Assembly (NCBI RefSeq): GCF_014839805.1
Contig: NC_051138.1
Location: forward strand, 8,182,983 to 8,246,982
Direction of reading: 5' to 3'
From: Manduca sexta
Lineage: Eukaryota; Arthropoda; Insecta; Lepidoptera; Sphingidae
Length of the DNA: 64,000 nucleotides
In this document: one piece after another, positions 12,928 to 26,341 of the stretch
Numbering within the stretch: position 1 is the first letter of the stretch
Layout: each line of letters opens with the position of its first letter
The notes under the pieces: generated by a model
What the model was told of the DNA's origin: nothing
The model's database searches: none
What the model saw: the letters and a program-made list of their open reading frames with translations, nothing else
Position numbers and translations under genes: made by a program

Positions 12928-13299
12928 GTTTTTTGTTTTTTTCATTTTCCCTTTGGAAGAACAAGCATTATTAAATTTATTCAAAATCACAATTAAATAA
13001 GTAAATGGATACTCCAATTTCTCCTTTATACTTTACACGGGCTTAGGACCGTCGGAAATACCTACTTTATGAAAGCATTACTTTCCAATAAAATACCTAC
13101 TTAATTTATTGTCTCAGTAATAAAAATAAACAGCGCGAGCGAACTATGAGTATTTCGGGCGTATTTAAAAAATTGGAGCTATTTACAAAATAATCAACGT
13201 ACATACCTAAACAGTTTATTTACAAATTACCTATTTACACTACATTGTAACGAAGATACCTTTCGAAATGGAATCCGCCGCGTTCGATACACAAACGTG

Positions 13300-14110
13300 C
13301 ACGTTTTAAGTTATTGTATTTAATTTCGCTATGTATCTGTCACTTTTCACTCGGTTAAAGGCGTCCACTATCGCACTACGTAACTCGTCACATGTTTTGT
13401 GTTCCCGGAAATACACGGGTCTTTTTATTTTTGTCCACAAGAAAAAATCAAGGGGTGCTCATTCCGGGCTTCTCGCCGGCCAAGCCACGGGGCCTCCGCG
13501 GCCAATCCATAGGTCACAAAACTCGTTGTTGAGGTGGGCACGCACTGTACTTGCATAATGAGAGGGGCAGCCATCGTGCTGGTAGTACATTCCTCGTATA
13601 ATTCGAATATTACTGTTTTTAACATTTGTAAATACGAGTTGCACGTTTGATGACTTTTAATAAAAATAGGCCCTATTAATTGGTCGTTTATAATGCCGGC
13701 CCAAACATTGACACTGAACCGAACTTGGTAGTGGTCTTCCTGTATCATGTGAGGTGAGATTTATGAGAGTCCAGTAATGTTCATTACCAGTGCACCATTG
13801 TCGTGAATTGCGTGCGCCCGACGGAAATGATACGGGTGTAATCCGTAGGTATTAAATGTTTCCCACACAAATACTAACATTAAATTTCCGTGCCGCCATT
13901 CTCATGCGTCGCTGAGGATCCCACTCAAAGTATTCCAAACTGTCGTTATCCGGCGAGTTATTCAGCCGTCTCCGGCCTTGCACATGAGCCGGCGCGCAGA
14001 ATTATCCGTGGAAGAGGCGCTGGGGTGCAGCCAAGATAGTGGGAGTGAATTGAACTTGAGGAGTTTCGATCCTGTGAAGTCGCAGCGCATTCAAATGATC
14101 CAGCTGGGAG
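13300..14110 (-). pseudogene. Decayed Tc1/mariner-type transposase
   Basis: Minus-strand frames around 13425-13748 resemble insect mariner-like DDE transposases. A segment reading VNVWAGIINDQLIGPIF is followed by YYQHDGCPSHYA, which contains the second catalytic aspartate, then by NNEFCDLWIGRGGPVAWPA, the stretch that precedes the third acidic residue. The expected continuation (SPDLTPLDFFLW-like) is out of frame near 13440-13480. Upstream similarity continues with stops to about 14110. The pieces lie in at least two frames, so the gene is broken. No clear TIRs were found at its edges. Confidence 0.7.
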
Positions 14111-14508
14111 TACAACCGCCTAACCTCTTCCAAATTGTACTTACTTAGCAACATGAACCATTGACAAATACTCCACGTTTGAATATTGAATACTGACGAC
14201 TCATTTTCGCATGGCTACGAAATCAAAATAGCCTAATCGCGCGCGTGTTGTCGCATTACTGACTGTAGGACGGCGCGGCGGAGGAGCGCGGGAGTGTATG
14301 CGCTCGCCGTGCCATGGTATAGGTAGTAGACCTACTACATCAGGGGGGTGCGCGTGATTGGCGACGACGCGACGTGGCGCGGCGGTCTCTTTGTACCTAT
14401 TTTTTTGAAGAATATTTTGCCGCTTAGTTATGAATGGGACCGATCGTAGTGTTTGTAGTGGCGTTACCACGAGTTCTCATTTATTATTAGGAAACAAGTA
14501 TTCATTTT

Positions 14509-14814
14509 AAGGCGATACCTCAAGGTCCATTTTCATACATTTTGTTTCACCTTTAATCTGGGTAACTAAACAAGTATTGGCAAGTAAAGAATTTAAATTC
14601 ACGTCTAGTTAGTGATTAGTTAAAATTTCGTCATATTAAATTTTAAAGGCCGAAATATCCATGATTATTAATTATTTTTACGTTTTTCTTTCAACTGCGA
14701 GAACTAATCACTAACTAGACGTGAATTTAAATTCTTTACTTGCCAATACTTGTTTAGTTACCCAGATTAAAGGTGAAACAAAATGTATGAAAATGGACCT
14801 TGAGGTATCGCCTT
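14509..14814. mobile_element. TTAA-flanked foldback MITE with ~110-bp arms
   Basis: The left arm (14509-14620) and right arm (14704-14814) are essentially perfect reverse complements, with an 84-nt spacer. Both ends read TTAAGGCGATACC / GGTATCGCCTTAA, so the element is bordered by TTAA, the target duplicated by piggyBac transposases. A piggyBac-type origin is inference. No protein is encoded. The half copy at 4792-4987 has the same arm and spacer. Confidence 0.8.
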
Positions 14815-15198
14815 AATGTTAAAAAAAATGTTTTAATTTTATTAAACTGGTATTTTTTTTTCACTTCTACTATTGATATAGAATTCAAATTTTTCGGTTC
14901 CAAAACGACTACAGTCACGGTGTATATGGAAAGGATATAACCAAAGAGAATTGGGTATTTGACAAATTTTCGTAAAGTACTTTAAAATGTTCTAGAGTCA
15001 CTAAAGATACGCTTGAAAATTATTTTTTTTATATTTAGAGCCATTTTAATAGCCAAAAGACAGTTTTAATAAATACACTTCGTGTTTCCCGCTGAAACGC
15101 TAAGTCACGTGACAAATAAAGGGCGTGACGTCATGATGTAATAGTCTTAATGTAAACAATACGTGAGATACCTTTATTATTCAAGATTCTTTAAAAAA

Positions 15199-17336
15199 AT
15201 GGCTTCAAAGTCCTATAGAATATGTGCCGTTCCTTTGTGTCAAAATACATGTATCAAAACCCCTTCTAAATTATTTATTCACGTGCCACAACCGCAAAAT
15301 CTTCGTGTAAAGTGGCTGCAGTTAGCACGACGTGATCCGACCAGTGTATCAGCAAAATCCTCAATTTATTTTTGCGAGGATCATTTTGATGTGAGTAGTA
15401 ATACTTTAAAATATCTATAAATATTGATAGTTCAGTAAAACTGTACTTAGTTCCTTTAAAGGTACAATTTTGAGGTTAAAGCAAAGTGGTTTATTTATAT
15501 TGTGTTTAAATGCTTTAATTTCTTGTTTATCGTTGATTTGTCTCTATTGCAGCTGCCCAATGACATGGAAAACTACATGGAGTACAGTATTATGGGTTCT
15601 GTGTCGGCAATACGAATGAAACCCTGCTGTTTACCTTCTAAATTTGAATGTCAACCTGATCGTTTGAAGAGAACGACCAAAAGTGGACCTCGGCCAGTGG
15701 CAGTAAAAAAGACAGCGTGCATCATTAATACAAGAAATACTTGTACAGACAGAAACTGTCAATACACCATCCACTAGCAACATAGGGACTGGAGGTATAA
15801 CATAGACTCTCATAGGAAATATTTATGAGAATCATGAAGTATTTTGCTAAATTAATAATTCATGTTGGTAGAACTTTAATCAACTTCTTAAGATAAGACA
15901 TGAACAACTGTTTTTGAATGCTTAATTCATGCCTCTACCGTTAAAAAATTCAGTACTAACCAATATGTATATATGAATAAAAGAATATTACAATTTCATT
16001 AAAATATAAACAATTTTTCTTTCAGATTCACAAGTAATGGATGAAGAGTCAGATCTCTTTGAAATGAACCAAAATAAATCAACCCAAGTGTGTCCGGAAT
16101 CTGAAAGTAAAATAATCCAAGTAAATTTTAAACCAAAATATAGAAGCAAGGGCTTACAGACTACCAGTTTCAGCAAACACAAAGCAACATCTACAGCAAT
16201 ACAGTTTTCATCTGTTGCAATATCTCCAATTCATGTTAAACCTTCAAGAGTTGGTCATACTAAAATAAAAAGAAAATTATTTACCATTAAAGATACATTG
16301 GCAAGCTCAGAGGAATCTTCACCATCAAAATCGCAACTTAAAACTGATTCTTCACCATCTATTCAGTCTTCAATTTTTCAAATGACTTCGGACAGTGATG
16401 ATCAAAAATAAAAAAAATGTAGAGTGTGAACTAACAGTAATAAGACAACAAAAACAATGGGAGGAATTTCACCAATCATCTCTTGCAAATACTCTGAGAC
16501 TAATACAAGATAATCCAAGGTTTTACATTGGCATACTAAAAGAATGTTATTTTTTAGTAGATCTTATAAAAAAACACACTACTATTCCTGTTGAAAATAT
16601 ATTGTTATGCCTAAAAAAAATAAGATTGGACTCAAAATTTGTTGAACTTGCTAATCAGTTTGGTATGTCAGTTTCTTACGCCAGCAGAATCTTTAAGAAG
16701 AATGTGCCAATTATTGCAAAAGCTTTACATTGTTTTATTATAAAATCTGATAAAACTGCCATAGAACTGAACTTACCTATTGCTTTTAGGCATAAATACA
16801 GAAACATTAATTGCATAATAGACTGTCTGGAAATTGAAATCCAAAAGCCATTAAAATCTGTTGATCAGGCTCTAACATGGTCGGAATATAAAAAGGCCAA
16901 TACAATAAAATACCTTATAAGTAGCACACCTGATGGTGTTATTAACTACATTTCTCCTGGTTATAGTGGCAGGATTAGCGATGTGTGTTTGGTTGAAAGT
17001 TGCAACTTTTTGGATCATTTGGAACCTGGTGCGATTATACTAGCTGATAGAGGATTCAAGCATATTGAACAACTGTTATTGCAAAAGGGATGTAGTTTAG
17101 TGAGACCTCCAAGTGTATCAGCTAAGTCCAATTTAACCAAAGTTGAAGCTCGAAAAACTAAGGAGATAGCAAGTTTACGGATACACATTGAAAGAGTCAT
17201 CCGACGTATAAGGGAGTTCTCAATGTTAAAACCACATTCGGTTGTTAATACAAATTTAATTAAGTTGTTGGACGATTGCATTATTATTGCATGTGCCTTA
17301 ATAAATTTACAAAGCTCCTTAATTAAAAACATTTGA
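15199..17336 (+). CDS. THAP domain-containing DDE transposase (three exons, two 1-bp frame breaks)
   Basis: Predicted exons are 15199-15390, 15553-15794 and 16026-17336, with GT/AG junctions (GTGAGT, GTATAA; CAG, CAG). The N-terminus is a THAP C2CH zinc finger: CAVPLC near residue 9, then FCEDHF at the first exon end, then CLPSKF in exon 2. A serine/lysine-rich linker follows. The C-terminal half is a DDE_Tnp_4-type nuclease with an NCIIDCLEIEIQKP block carrying the first aspartate, GYSGRISD, ILADRGF with the second, and a late HIERVIRRIREF glutamate. Summed exon length minus two bases gives 581 codons. The breaks are one extra base in exon 2 before the segment reading NTPSTSNIGTG, and one extra A near 16406 (DDQ|NKKNVECE). 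Both are +1, so assembly error is as likely as decay. It would bind the element ends and cut and rejoin DNA. Confidence 0.85.
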
Positions 17337-17400
17337 TGAATAAAAACAACATTTAGAATAAAATGTTTTATTTTCCTATATTAAGTTATAAAATATATTT

Positions 17401-19497
17401 TTACAATAGATTGTAAACGTTATTCTTCCAAAACTTTACAACTTTAGATAAAATATTATTTACTTTGATCTCATCATACTCTATTGGTATTACATGGACT
17501 TTATTATTCTTTTCAAATTCCCAATCTGCCACACAAAATAAACCTTTTTTTAAATTACTCACATACATTTGCAAAAGAACTTGGGCTGCAAACTTTTCTG
17601 TTATTGTGTTGTTACATATATAAGATATAAAACTTTTTTGGCTTGTTGGACATTTAATTTCAATAACTGTGTCACCCTTTAAAATACCATCTGGTGATGC
17701 AGCTACCATTGGGAATTTTTGGCTGATAATTAAACCACATTCTGCAATCTTGCCATATTTTTTTTCCAACTCCTTTCTTACTACTTCTTCTAATGATTTT
17801 CCTCTTTTCATGGCTGGAGTATCTGGTACTTTAGCTCCCATTATTAAGGCAACCAAGGACCCATCAGTTGTTTTGCATCGTGAAACATCAAATGCTTTTG
17901 ATGCTGTTATTCTAGCATACCTGAAAATAATACAATATTTTTAAAATGTTAAACTAGTGACTGCCTGGTGGCCACATATACATTTATATCTTCACTAGGA
18001 TGTCCTGTAGAATGGGTGCCCAACACTTATGACTATGAACTCAAACATCAAAGACTAGTAAAGCTACAAGACTAATTTAGATTTTGACATTGCATCTCAC
18101 ATGGAAACATATAATTCCAATATATATTACTCTAAGACAGCATCTTCCAACCTCTCTTAGCTGTGGACCACTAAATGAGCAAAGATGATCACCACAGACC
18201 TCCTTAAATGTCATTAAAATGCCTCTTTTAAGCACAACCTGAAACTTCATATAACATTAGCATTGAAATCAGCTGACTCAAGATATGTCCACAGACCCCA
18301 GGTTGGGAATTTTGCTCTAGAACATTGATTTTAAATGATATCTTATTAGTTCAATCATTACAGTATCAAATCACATTTCAAAGGGCAACATCACATTTAA
18401 AATACTATCAAATACCTATAAATAAATAATACCTTAACTCATGCCATGCTTGAATTTTGTGTTGTGCTCGAGTCAGACTTTCCACAAAATTTATATTTTC
18501 TTGTGTAAAAATATCATTAATTTTGGCTAAAAATGTTTCACAGTCACTTCCTTTCTTATGTTTGATGCTTAAATAATGCATTGAGAACTGAAGAATGTCG
18601 GGCACTTTGTAATCAGCTTGATGTTTTAGGATTTGAGCTGTACATAAATTCCTTCTTTTGCTTTCAACCAAAAAATCCTCTAAAACTACATCACCAAACT
18701 CTTTACATGTTGAAGAAGAATTTCCCTTCATTTCTTTAATTGTTGTGTACTTCAAGGTGCTTCCTACTTTTGCTAACTTTGATTTTTTCCAATAACATTT
18801 TATTGATGTACATGGTGGTTCCTCACTCCTCCGATGTGCCCACATAAGGAAAGCTACCGCGTGTTTACATCCCTCCTTGTGAAGCAGGGCAGTTATGGCA
18901 CTGGACACTTATAACTATGCCCTCTTTTTCTTCTACTACCAAGCTCACAGAATATGATGGACATCGGACTTTGTGCTCAGGACATATTTTACATTTCACA
19001 GTGCACAAAGTCGCGTCACGCTTCAATTGGACGTACCCAATGGCATCATCACCATACGACTGTCTTGATGATCTGTAAAAATAGAAATAAAGCATCACAG
19101 ATAGCCACAATACGAGAAACTTTTCGTTGAAAAGATTTTACACGAATAACAGGTACTTAATCAGAGTAAGATTCCTCATAAGTTACGATTTTATTGGTAA
19201 CGTAATAATATATTATTTATATTTATAGTCTACAAAGTAAACATGTACCTATCATATGCATGATACAAAGGTTATTTTATAGCAAAAAATATAAGGCTAA
19301 GTACATAAATCAAACTGTAATCTATTATGAATTGAACTAAATATCAGAAAAGGATAGTTTTATACTTACAATGAAGTTTTCACGTTCCTAAATTCTGAAG
19401 AACAAAAGTCCGGGTTTAAGGCAAAGAAGTTTGCGATCATAAAAGAATCAATTTTTGGCAAATTTGCACTGTCAGCTTTAATAAAACCAATTTCCAT
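17401..19497 (-). CDS. YqaJ-family nuclease of the transposon (three exons, one 1-bp insertion)
   Basis: Predicted exons on the minus strand are 19497-19370, 19072-18433 and 17920-17401, with GTAAGT/CAG and GTATTA/CAG junctions and matching phases. The start ATG at 19497 opens MEIGFIKADSANLPKID. Exon 2 encodes a cysteine/histidine-rich zinc-binding region (CKIC, CPSY, CHNC...GGCKHAVAFLMW) like the SWIM-type finger that precedes YqaJ in these elements. Exon 3 has the YqaJ/lambda-exonuclease core: RITASKAFDVSRC at its start, then ASPDGIL and IEIKCP, the metal-binding D/E-x-K signature. One extra A near 18894 shifts frame between GG and CKH. Length is about 430 residues if corrected. The family comprises DNA exonucleases/recombinases; its role in transposition is not established. 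Confidence 0.85.
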
Positions 19498-19867
19498 GTT
19501 TTTTCCGGTAAAGTGCACTTTGGACACGAAATAATCAAATAAATATTAATGAAATCTGAGAATAAAACGCGCCAAAATCTTTTTCGGAATGACAAGACCA
19601 ATGGACAACACAGTACATATAATACATCGTGACGTCACGTTCCCTAGTCTTGGTCGCTTGAGCCGTTTCTTGTAAATGATGCACAGATTCAAAAAGTCTT
19701 ATTTTTATTTAGGAAAATAAAATATTTAATAATTTTTATTTGTAATTTAAGTCAAATATTCTTAATTAACACCTTAAATTCTATAATTTTCAATACCAAC
19801 TTTATTTATTTCTTCACTATGTCAAATACCCAATTGGGATATAACCTCAGATATAACAGAATAATAT

Positions 19868-20560
19868 TTTTTTTTTATTTTGATTTTCCCTTTATTATTG
19901 GGAAGGCAAAGGGTTCTAGCCCATACAGCCTCGTCATTAATAGTGCTTTCAATGAGATTCAGTACAAGGCCTAAGCCAAGTCTTCATATTATTTCCTTGT
20001 TAATGTTATTTAAATAAGGCCAAAGCCAACTCTTCATATTATATCCTTGTTAATATTATTTAAATAAGGCCAAAGCCAAGTCTTCATATTATTTCCTTGT
20101 TTAATTAAGTATTATATAAATAAGGCCAAAGCCAAGTCATAAGTTTATTCTTTTCATTTTTCCTTATATATCAATTACTGTATTGCTGATATATTCATAA
20201 ATTGCTTGGTACATCTCCGTTCGTTTTAGTATTTCTACTATAGAGCGCGGAACAAGCTCAGATTTGCAGTAGATGTTAATTAATTTGTCGATAAATATGA
20301 ATCTTTGTATACTAAAGGCAGGGCACTCAAACATTGATTAATTGTTTGGTCAACATTCTGATCGCAATCTGTGCATATGGGGGACGAAACAATACGCATT
20401 CGATTAAGATGGGCTTTAAAACAACCATGCCCAAACCGGAGTCGGTTGAATATAGTGTAATATTTTCGATGCTTGTTGAAATTGGATCGACAGAACCAAG
20501 GACACTTACCCACATGAATATTAATTGCTGCATAATGAGTGCCTTTTACTTTTAACGTAT
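19868..20560 (-). mobile_element. 3' end of a LINE with tandem-repeat 3' UTR
   Basis: On the minus strand, 20513-20280 encodes a segment ending a LINE ORF2 of Jockey/CR1 type: FNRLRFGHGCFKAHL followed by SSPICTDCDQNVDQT, the C-terminal motif after the reverse transcriptase. The 3' UTR contains four roughly 60-bp tandem units (19970-20138; core AAGGCCAAAGCCAAGTC on +), then AATAAAGGG and a poly-A tract (poly-T at about 19868 on +). The 5' part is missing. It may or may not be the same family as the 5' LINE piece at 25034-27300. Confidence 0.65.
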
Positions 20561-20691
20561 TCAGCCAATATTCTTTCTATTCGTTATGAATAGACTCTCT
20601 TATTATTAACTTTAAGTCCGAGAATGTTATGGCAACATCATCAACAGGGATGCCACTGTCACTGTCAACAATAGGGGACCGGCAAAGAGAA

Positions 20692-22879
20692 TCTATACTA
20701 TTATATAAAGCTGAAGAGTTTGTTTGTTTGTTTGTTTGTTTGAACGCGCTAATCTCAGGAACTACCGGTCCAAACTGAAAAATTCTTTTTGCGTTGGATA
20801 GCCCTTTGTCCGTGGAGTGCTATAGCCTATATATCATCACACTATATCCAATAGGAGTGGAGCAGTAATGGCTAATCTCAGGAACTACCGATCCAAACTG
20901 AAAAATTCTTTTTGCGTTGGATAGCCCTTTGTTCATGGAGTGCTAGAGGCTATATATCATCACGCTATACCTAATAGGAGCGGAGCAGTAATAGCTAATC
21001 TCAGGAACTACCAATCCAAACTGAAAAATTATTTTTGCGTTGGATAGCCCTTTATTCGTGGAGTGCTATAAGCTATATATCATCACGCTATAACCAATAG
21101 GAGCGGAGCAGTAATGGCTAATCTCAGGAGCTACCGATTCGAAGTGAAAAAATCTTTTTATGTTGAATAGCCCTTTATTTGTGGAGTGCTCTAAGTTATA
21201 TATCATAACACTATGACCAATAGGAGCGGAGCAGTAATGAAACATGTTGCAAATACGGGGACAATTTATTAGTTTTGAGAGCTTCCGTTGCGTGCGCTGC
21301 ATAGACGGTTAAAGTTATGCAACAATGATGTATGACGGGATTAAGGTCAGTCGGGGCAAGTGCGCCGACGGGGTAAGTGCACCTACCCTAAATAAATCGA
21401 AAACTATTGATGTTATACAATTACCGCAATCTTATATAGATGCTACTAACTGAAATAAAGTTCCACTAAAAAACATAAATGGCTATGTTCATTTTAATAC
21501 GATTTATTCGCCATTTTATTTTAAGTGTCATTTAGACCTGTAAACAGAGATGACCCCGTGAAAGATAACATCAAATATTTCAAGATATTTAACATATTTC
21601 TGTAAACCAGTAAGGTGAATACATAGTTTAAACCTTTTATTTTAACTTCCTGTCTGAAGTTTATTTATATATACTAAAATAAAGGATTTTTAGCAATGCG
21701 AAAAAATGTACTTAAAAATTGTCGAGTAGGGCAAGTGCGCCACAGTTAATAGTCGTATGGCGCACTTGCCCCTGATCCATATATAACCAACCTTTTTTGA
21801 GAATAAGTTTTACTAATATGAATTATTATTATAAAAATGTTATACTTAACAGCAGAATTTTTTTGTACTCAAGGTATTTTGTTTCGAGCCGACTTAAATA
21901 AAAGGGCGTATTAGTTAATTCGTTTTTACAAAAGAAAAACTGAAATACCTTGGTCTAGAGCAACTTTACGTGAATAGGTTCCAACTGTTCGATCAGGCAC
22001 GTTATCTGGATATAATGCAGCTAAAACATATCAAATGTCATAAGGCCAAATTCTAAGTAATTGAGTTATAATGCATTCGAAATTGTTAATTTCTACATTT
22101 TTGTATGTTATTTTAGTTTTTAGAAATAAAATGGATTTTATATTAGGGCTACCATTTTTTTATTTTAACATATCCGCACACAAAACTCTAATATAGCAAA
22201 AATCTTATATAGCAAAAAAAAATCTAAAATGTTTTGAAGCCCTGATTTACATATATATGGCGCACTTACCCCGAATTTCATTTGACAGCCATAGTTTGTT
22301 ATAATATTGAGTGATTAAAAATTATCCAAGAGCATTGCGAGTAAAACTTATTTCTCTATGGACTAAAATGAGTGTTTTCTTTATAATGTTTCATATTGGC
22401 GTTTTTTTTTACACAGGCGCACTTACCCCATTTCCGGAGGCAAGTGCGCCTACTTCCATTTTTTTTACTTTGAGCAAAATATTATTAATTTATGGTCCAA
22501 TTTCCTTGAATGGCTATAGGTTGTTATCACAAAATACCAAATATTCTTAAATTAATAAAATTATATTCTTAAGTCAGCACAAAAAGAAATTATTTTGCAT
22601 TGAATCCAGCTATGAAAATTTTATGGCGCACTTCCCCCGACTCACCTTATCTCTCTTAAAAAGTTCAAAAAAATATATTATAAAACAAAGTCCCCCGCTG
22701 CATCTGTCTGCCTGACCGTGTAAACTCAAAACTACCCAATGTATTAAGATGAAATTTGGTATGGAGACAGTTTGAGACCCTGGGAAGAACATAGGCTCCC
22801 GGGAAACTACTACTTTTATAACGGAAATCTTTAGCCTGAAAAACTTTATAACGCGGGCGGAGACGCGGGCAAAAGCTAG
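20692..22879 (+). mobile_element. Non-autonomous Helitron with internal minisatellite, interrupted by a TIR element
   Basis: Starts TCTATACTATTATATAAAGC and ends in CTAG (22876-22879) followed by T. The expected subterminal hairpin is damaged here (GCGGGCGGAGACGCGGGC instead of GCGGGCGGAGCCGCGGGC). Four units of a ~121-bp minisatellite beginning AATCTCAGGAACTACC lie at 20750-21240. A separate TIR element occupies 21343-22648. The 5' flank AAAGAGAA and 3' flank TTATAATATA join to reconstitute an empty CAAAGAGAATTATAATA site, showing A^T insertion as for Helitrons. No Rep/helicase gene is present. Confidence 0.85.
21343..22648 (+). mobile_element. GGGGCAAGTGCGCC TIR element nested in the Helitron
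   Basis: 1306 bp with imperfect ~24-bp termini: AAGGTCAGTCGGGGCAAGTG... and ...CACTTCCCCCGACTCACCTT. Eight copies of a 14-bp motif related to GGGGCAAGTGCGCC occur in both orientations at 21353, 21370, 21728, 21759, 22259, 22416, 22437 and 22625. It interrupts the Helitron between GACGGGATT and CTCTTAAAAAG, which are adjacent in the Helitrons at 58257 and 59090. It encodes no recognisable protein; a non-autonomous DNA transposon is inferred. Confidence 0.8.
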
Positions 22880-22892
22880 TTATAATATATAC

Positions 22893-23269
22893 GGAAAGGG
22901 GACCGGCCTATGCTTGATTTTGTCCATTATTCTATATGTAATGGTTAATAATACGAAAAAGAAGCACTCCTGCGAAAGCTGCATAACAATTGGTTAAAAA
23001 ATGAGCGAGTAATTCATATTTAAAATATTGTAATGTGCAGAAGTGGGCGCGATGTGGGGATATCGCTTCATCTCTTTCTTTAGCACGCGTCGTAATTCCC
23101 GATGACGTCACACGTGGGTATTTCGTCTCTTTTCTGTTTCTTGTAAATTACCGTTTCCACCGAAATTCAAAGACTTATAACTAGTTGATTTTTTACCGGA
23201 TTTTAATAATTCTTTCTGTGTTATAATTTATATTATGTAAATATTTGATAATAGTAAAAAGCAAAAATG
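22893..23269 (+). mobile_element. Truncated AATAGGGGACCGG MITE
   Basis: Starts at GGGGACCGGCCTATG and follows the copy at 43390-43782 closely (TGATGACGTC-like GATGACGTCACACGTGG near 23100), then stops at AAAAATGA without its second terminus, where it meets the truncated hAT. A lone terminus of the same family, AATAGGGGACCGG, lies at 20670-20682 on the other side of the Helitron. Confidence 0.75.
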
Positions 23270-25033
<1,764 letters not shown>

Positions 25034-25041
25034 TTCTAGAT

Positions 25042-26268
25042 AAAGGAGTAGTTCTGTTGATCTTTCACATAAATTTTCCCAACTTTTTTGCCTTTCTTGC
25101 TTCAGGGTCAACTTCTTAATAGCTTGCAGCTTTTTAAAATGTATATAATTAGATTCAGTTGAATTACATCTGAAATTTACATATGCAAGTTTGGCCTGTT
25201 CAACAGCCGAAGCACACCTAACATTCCACCAAGGTAGAGGTCTTCTATTTTTATTATAATAAGTGCTGGACTGACTCTGAGAGTTAACTGACGATTTCCA
25301 ACTGACATAGACAACTGAATAGCTGTCTAACAAATTCATTAATTCTTCACATGAATTTAAAGGATTTTCTTCATTATAATGAAAATTATGCATAAAACTA
25401 ACTGTGATCGTTCTAAATGTATTCCAATTAATTTTACGATAGTTATGTTGTTGAGGATATTGTTTACTATCAGGCAATAAAATTTGTTTGTCACCAGAAA
25501 AATATCTAACAAAAACTTTCGTTAAGTAATACAGGTAAATGATAGCTTCCTAAAGGCTCATCGTACACGGACCAATCACAAGAAACTGCAATATCAGAAG
25601 AAACTATTGTAAAATCAAGAGCATTTTGTCGCCATTTATGAGAACCTACTATTGTCATCTAACCATCATTCAGAATTATCAACAAATTATATCTATACAT
25701 TCTAAAACATCAGATCCACGCGTATCAGAAGTTATGCAGCCCCAACTATGATGCAAGGCGTTAAAGTCTCCAGCAATAAGCAAGGGCTCAGGTAAACTTT
25801 GAATTAGGTTATTAAATTTATTTTTAGAGAAAGGTGGAAAGCATAATTTGGGGCTGTAGAGAGATACTTGGTCAGTTCCTTATTATTACCATAATATAAA
25901 CGAATTGCGATATTTTGAATGGAATTATCGCTAAAAGTGTCTAGTTTTTTAAAATTAAGATTTTTGTGCACTAAAATAGCAACGCCGTTATGATCGTTAC
26001 CACTGTCTAATCTCACCATCTCATAATTTTTGAAACTAATATGATGATATGGCTTCAACCAGGTCTCGTATATAATGGCAATATTAATGCTTTTCTCATA
26101 AAGAAAATGTGAAAAAATATGTTGATTACTTAGTAAACTCTGGGCATTCCATTGTACGATATTTATATGATCCATAAAAGAGAAAAAATTAAGAAGAAGC
26201 TTTTTGTTCTTGTTGTATGTTTTGGATGAGAAAATCTTTAATAGTTTTACTACAAATGCTAGTTTCAT
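25042..26268 (-). pseudogene. LINE ORF2 fragment: APE-type endonuclease and linker
   Basis: Begins MDHINIVQWNAQSL at about 26175, the first endonuclease motif, then ETWLKP and NGVAILV. After a frame change near 25840 comes LLIAGDFNALHHSWGC with the catalytic GDFN. The linker frame at 24893-25477 includes PLPWWNVRCASAVEQAK, typical of Jockey-type ORF2. Stops and frame changes occur between 25480 and 25700, and no reverse transcriptase remains. The last residues of the 24893-25477 frame are hAT terminus, not LINE. Confidence 0.75.
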
Positions 26269-26341
26269 TTGATTTGCTTATGGTGATAATTTTTATAACT
26301 GAATCAACTAGTACTTTCAAAAAGTGATCAGAATCTAAAAG

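Larger units (their letters stand above)
14953..19831 (+). mobile_element. Two-gene DNA transposon (THAP-DDE transposase plus YqaJ nuclease), ISL2EU-like
   Basis: A 4.9-kb unit starts GGGTATTTGACA (14953-14964) and ends TGTCAAATACCC (19820-19831), a 12-bp perfect terminal inverted repeat. AATT flanks both sides (14949-14952 and 19832-19835); because AATT is palindromic it can be a 4-bp target duplication or extra TIR. Inside are two convergent spliced genes whose stop codons are only about 64 bp apart: a THAP-DDE transposase on + and a YqaJ-domain protein on -. From established knowledge, transposons pairing a THAP/DDE transposase with a YqaJ nuclease are known in animals as the ISL2EU (IS4EU-type) group; the name is assigned from gene content, not from a search. 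The left flank is a CAAAGAGAATT repeat. Confidence 0.85.
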
